This document shows, piece after piece, positions 6,859 to 8,194 of a DNA stretch of 8,194 nt. The stretch is from an uncultured Mycoplasmatota bacterium (GTDB lineage Bacteria; Bacillota_I; Bacilli_A; RF39; UBA660), in NCBI GenBank assembly GCA_946007485.1, contig CAMGAM010000045.1:1-8194 (forward strand), written 5' to 3'. Positions within the stretch are counted from its first letter, which is position 1. Every line of letters begins with the position of its first letter. The notes under the pieces are model-generated. The model saw nothing but the letters and a program-made list of their open reading frames with translations. It did no database searches and was not told the DNA's origin. The translations under genes were made by a program, and so were the position numbers.

Positions 6859-8122
6859 TTATATTACTATTGGGGAAATTAATCGATATTTAAAAGATTT
6901 ATTTGATAATGATAGAAATTTACAAGAAGTGTATTTAAAAGGGGAGATATCTAATTTTAAGGCTCATACGAGGGGACATTTCTATTTCACTTTAAAGGAT
7001 GATACGAGTAGAATTAATGCAGTTATGTTTTCATATCGAGCATCTAGTTTGAAGTTTGTTCCTAGTGATGGAATGAAGGTATTGGTTAAAGGAAAGGTTT
7101 CAGTTTATGAAGCAACAGGAGCTTATCAAATATATGTTGATGAGATGCAAGAAGATGGAATAGGTAATTTATATATTGAGTTTGAAAAACTTAAGAAAAA
7201 ATTGGCAGCTGAAGGGTTATTTGATAAGGATAAGAAAAAGAGAATACCTAAAGTACCAAGAAGAATAGGAATAGTTACTGCTAGTACAGGAGCGGCAATT
7301 AGAGATATTTTGACAACAATTAAAAGAAGATTTCCAATATGTGAGACAATTTTATTTCCATCATTAGTTCAAGGAACTGAAGCTGCTAAGGATATTGTTC
7401 GGAATATTGAAATTGCTAATACTTATGATATAGATACATTAATCGTAGGTAGAGGTGGTGGCTCAATCGAAGATTTGTGGCCTTTTAATGAAGAAATTGT
7501 TGCTAGGGCAATATATAATTCAAAAGTACCAGTTATTAGTGCTGTTGGCCATGAAATAGATTTTACGATTGCTGATTTTGTAGCTGATTTGAGGGCTCCA
7601 ACACCAACAGCGGCAGCAGAATTAGCAGTACCTGATATGGAGACCATTAAGACATATTTAGATAATGTAAGATCAAGAAGTACAATAAGTATCAATAGTT
7701 GTATTGATACGAGAAGACAAAATTTAAGTAGTTTAGTTAATAGTTATATATTAAAAAAGCCTACGGCAATGTATGAAATAAAAGAACAGAATCTTGATTT
7801 TTTGATTGATAGACTTAATAAAGAGATGACTTTAGTAATAGAGAATATGCGAATTAGATTATTTAAGGTTAGTAATAGTTATGTTCTTACTAATCCAGAT
7901 ATATTATATAAATTTAAGAAGCAAGGATTAGAACATTTAATTAATAAGTTAGAGGTATTAAATCCAATGAATACTCTTAAGAGAGGATATGCAATAGTTA
8001 AATCTTCTTCAGGAGTAGTTTCTAATATTGGTGATGTTAAGGTAGATGATATTGTCAATATTAGTGTTAAAAATGGTATAATTAATGCAAAAGTTTTAGA
8101 GGTGAATGATGGAAAAGAATGA
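6848..8122 (+). CDS. xseA: Exodeoxyribonuclease VII large subunit (XseA)
   Basis: XseA is the catalytic subunit of exonuclease VII, which degrades single-stranded DNA from both ends in repair, in complex with several XseB copies. The 424-residue product has an N-terminal OB-fold (about 1-100, with VYLKGEISNFKAHTRGHFYF) and a catalytic domain (about 125-320). Likely active-site residues, by comparison with E. coli, are Asp153, Arg202 in GRGGGSIEDLW (201-211), and His235 and Asp238 in VGHEIDFT. LRAPTPTAAAE (248-258) is also diagnostic. The long helical region that binds XseB (about 260-375) contains two related segments, near 295-330 and 340-374. The C-terminal LKRGYAIVKS motif (377-386) is typical. 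ATG 6848 overlaps the nusB end by 11 bases and has AAGG (6838-6841) at 6-base spacing. The last 14 bases overlap xseB. Confidence 0.96.
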   Translation: MIDNYITIGEINRYLKDLFDNDRNLQEVYLKGEISNFKAHTRGHFYFTLKDDTSRINAVMFSYRASSLKFVPSDGMKVLVKGKVSVYEATGAYQIYVDEMQEDGIGNLYIEFEKLKKKLAAEGLFDKDKKKRIPKVPRRIGIVTASTGAAIRDILTTIKRRFPICETILFPSLVQGTEAAKDIVRNIEIANTYDIDTLIVGRGGGSIEDLWPFNEEIVARAIYNSKVPVISAVGHEIDFTIADFVADLRAPTPTAAAELAVPDMETIKTYLDNVRSRSTISINSCIDTRRQNLSSLVNSYILKKPTAMYEIKEQNLDFLIDRLNKEMTLVIENMRIRLFKVSNSYVLTNPDILYKFKKQGLEHLINKLEVLNPMNTLKRGYAIVKSSSGVVSNIGDVKVDDIVNISVKNGIINAKVLEVNDGKE

Positions 8123-8194
8123 AAATAATTTTGAAGATAAGATTAGAGAACTTGAAGTAATTGTTAAGGAACTTGAGAGTGGGGAAGTTAATTT
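8109..8194 (+). CDS. xseB: Exodeoxyribonuclease VII small subunit (XseB), N-terminal part
   Basis: The visible 28 complete codons give NNFEDKIRELEVIVKELESG preceded by MEKNE, the coiled-coil start typical of XseB (family form: FEEALKELEEIVEKLESGE). XseB coats the helical arm of XseA to form exonuclease VII. The gene overlaps the end of xseA by 14 bases in another frame, and AGAGGTGA (8098-8105) serves as ribosome binding site. A second in-frame ATG at 8106 is directly adjacent; 8109 is preferred for its better spacing. The gene is cut by the right edge of the window, so the remaining part of this normally short protein is not visible. Confidence 0.88.
   Translation, partial: MEKNENNFEDKIRELEVIVKELESGEVN

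Noticed and set aside
7423..7695. Minus-strand open frame opposite xseA
   Set aside because: It mirrors the conserved catalytic region of xseA, where codon bias creates antisense open frames, and shows no recognisable protein features.

Overview
The window reads as ordinary chromosome from a strongly AT-rich, low-GC Gram-positive (Bacillota-type) bacterium, probably a strict anaerobe. Three things point this way: a C-terminal xPxTG-like sorting signal on a surface protein, a Gram-positive-type ParC, and an [FeFe] hydrogenase alongside a rubrerythrin. All genes are on the + strand. Tryptophan is encoded by TGG and TGA closes at least two genes (galE, xseA), so the standard bacterial code applies and this is not a Mycoplasma-type genome. 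A gut-dwelling Bacilli/Clostridia-like lineage fits, but that is inference.

Layout. (1) Bases 1-821 are the 3' end of a cell-surface protein with MucBP-like repeats, a membrane anchor and an intrinsic terminator overlapping its stop codon. (2) A recognisable promoter (TTGAAA, 17 bp, extended -10 TGGTATCAT) drives parC (topoisomerase IV subunit A), followed 14 bp later by rubrerythrin. A perfect but almost GC-free hairpin then precedes galE, whose end overlaps the start of a ferredoxin-fused [FeFe] hydrogenase. (3) After a 97-bp gap, a second promoter of the same design (ATGACA, 17 bp, TGTTATCAT) opens a nusB-xseA-xseB operon in which each gene overlaps the next; xseB runs off the right edge.

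Function. The two housekeeping groups handle decatenation of replicated DNA (ParC) and antitermination plus DNA repair (NusB, exonuclease VII). Between them sits an anaerobe set: peroxide scavenging (rubrerythrin), UDP-sugar epimerisation (GalE) and hydrogen metabolism (hydrogenase). The order parC-rbr-galE-hydrogenase is not a conserved operon I know of and may be accidental clustering with readthrough.

There is no mobile element, CRISPR array, RNA gene or clear novel system here. The points most worth a second look are the variant H-cluster loops of the hydrogenase, its translationally coupled start inside galE, the parC-rubrerythrin linkage without parE, and the paired promoter architecture. 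No stretch over 300 bases lacks a gene.
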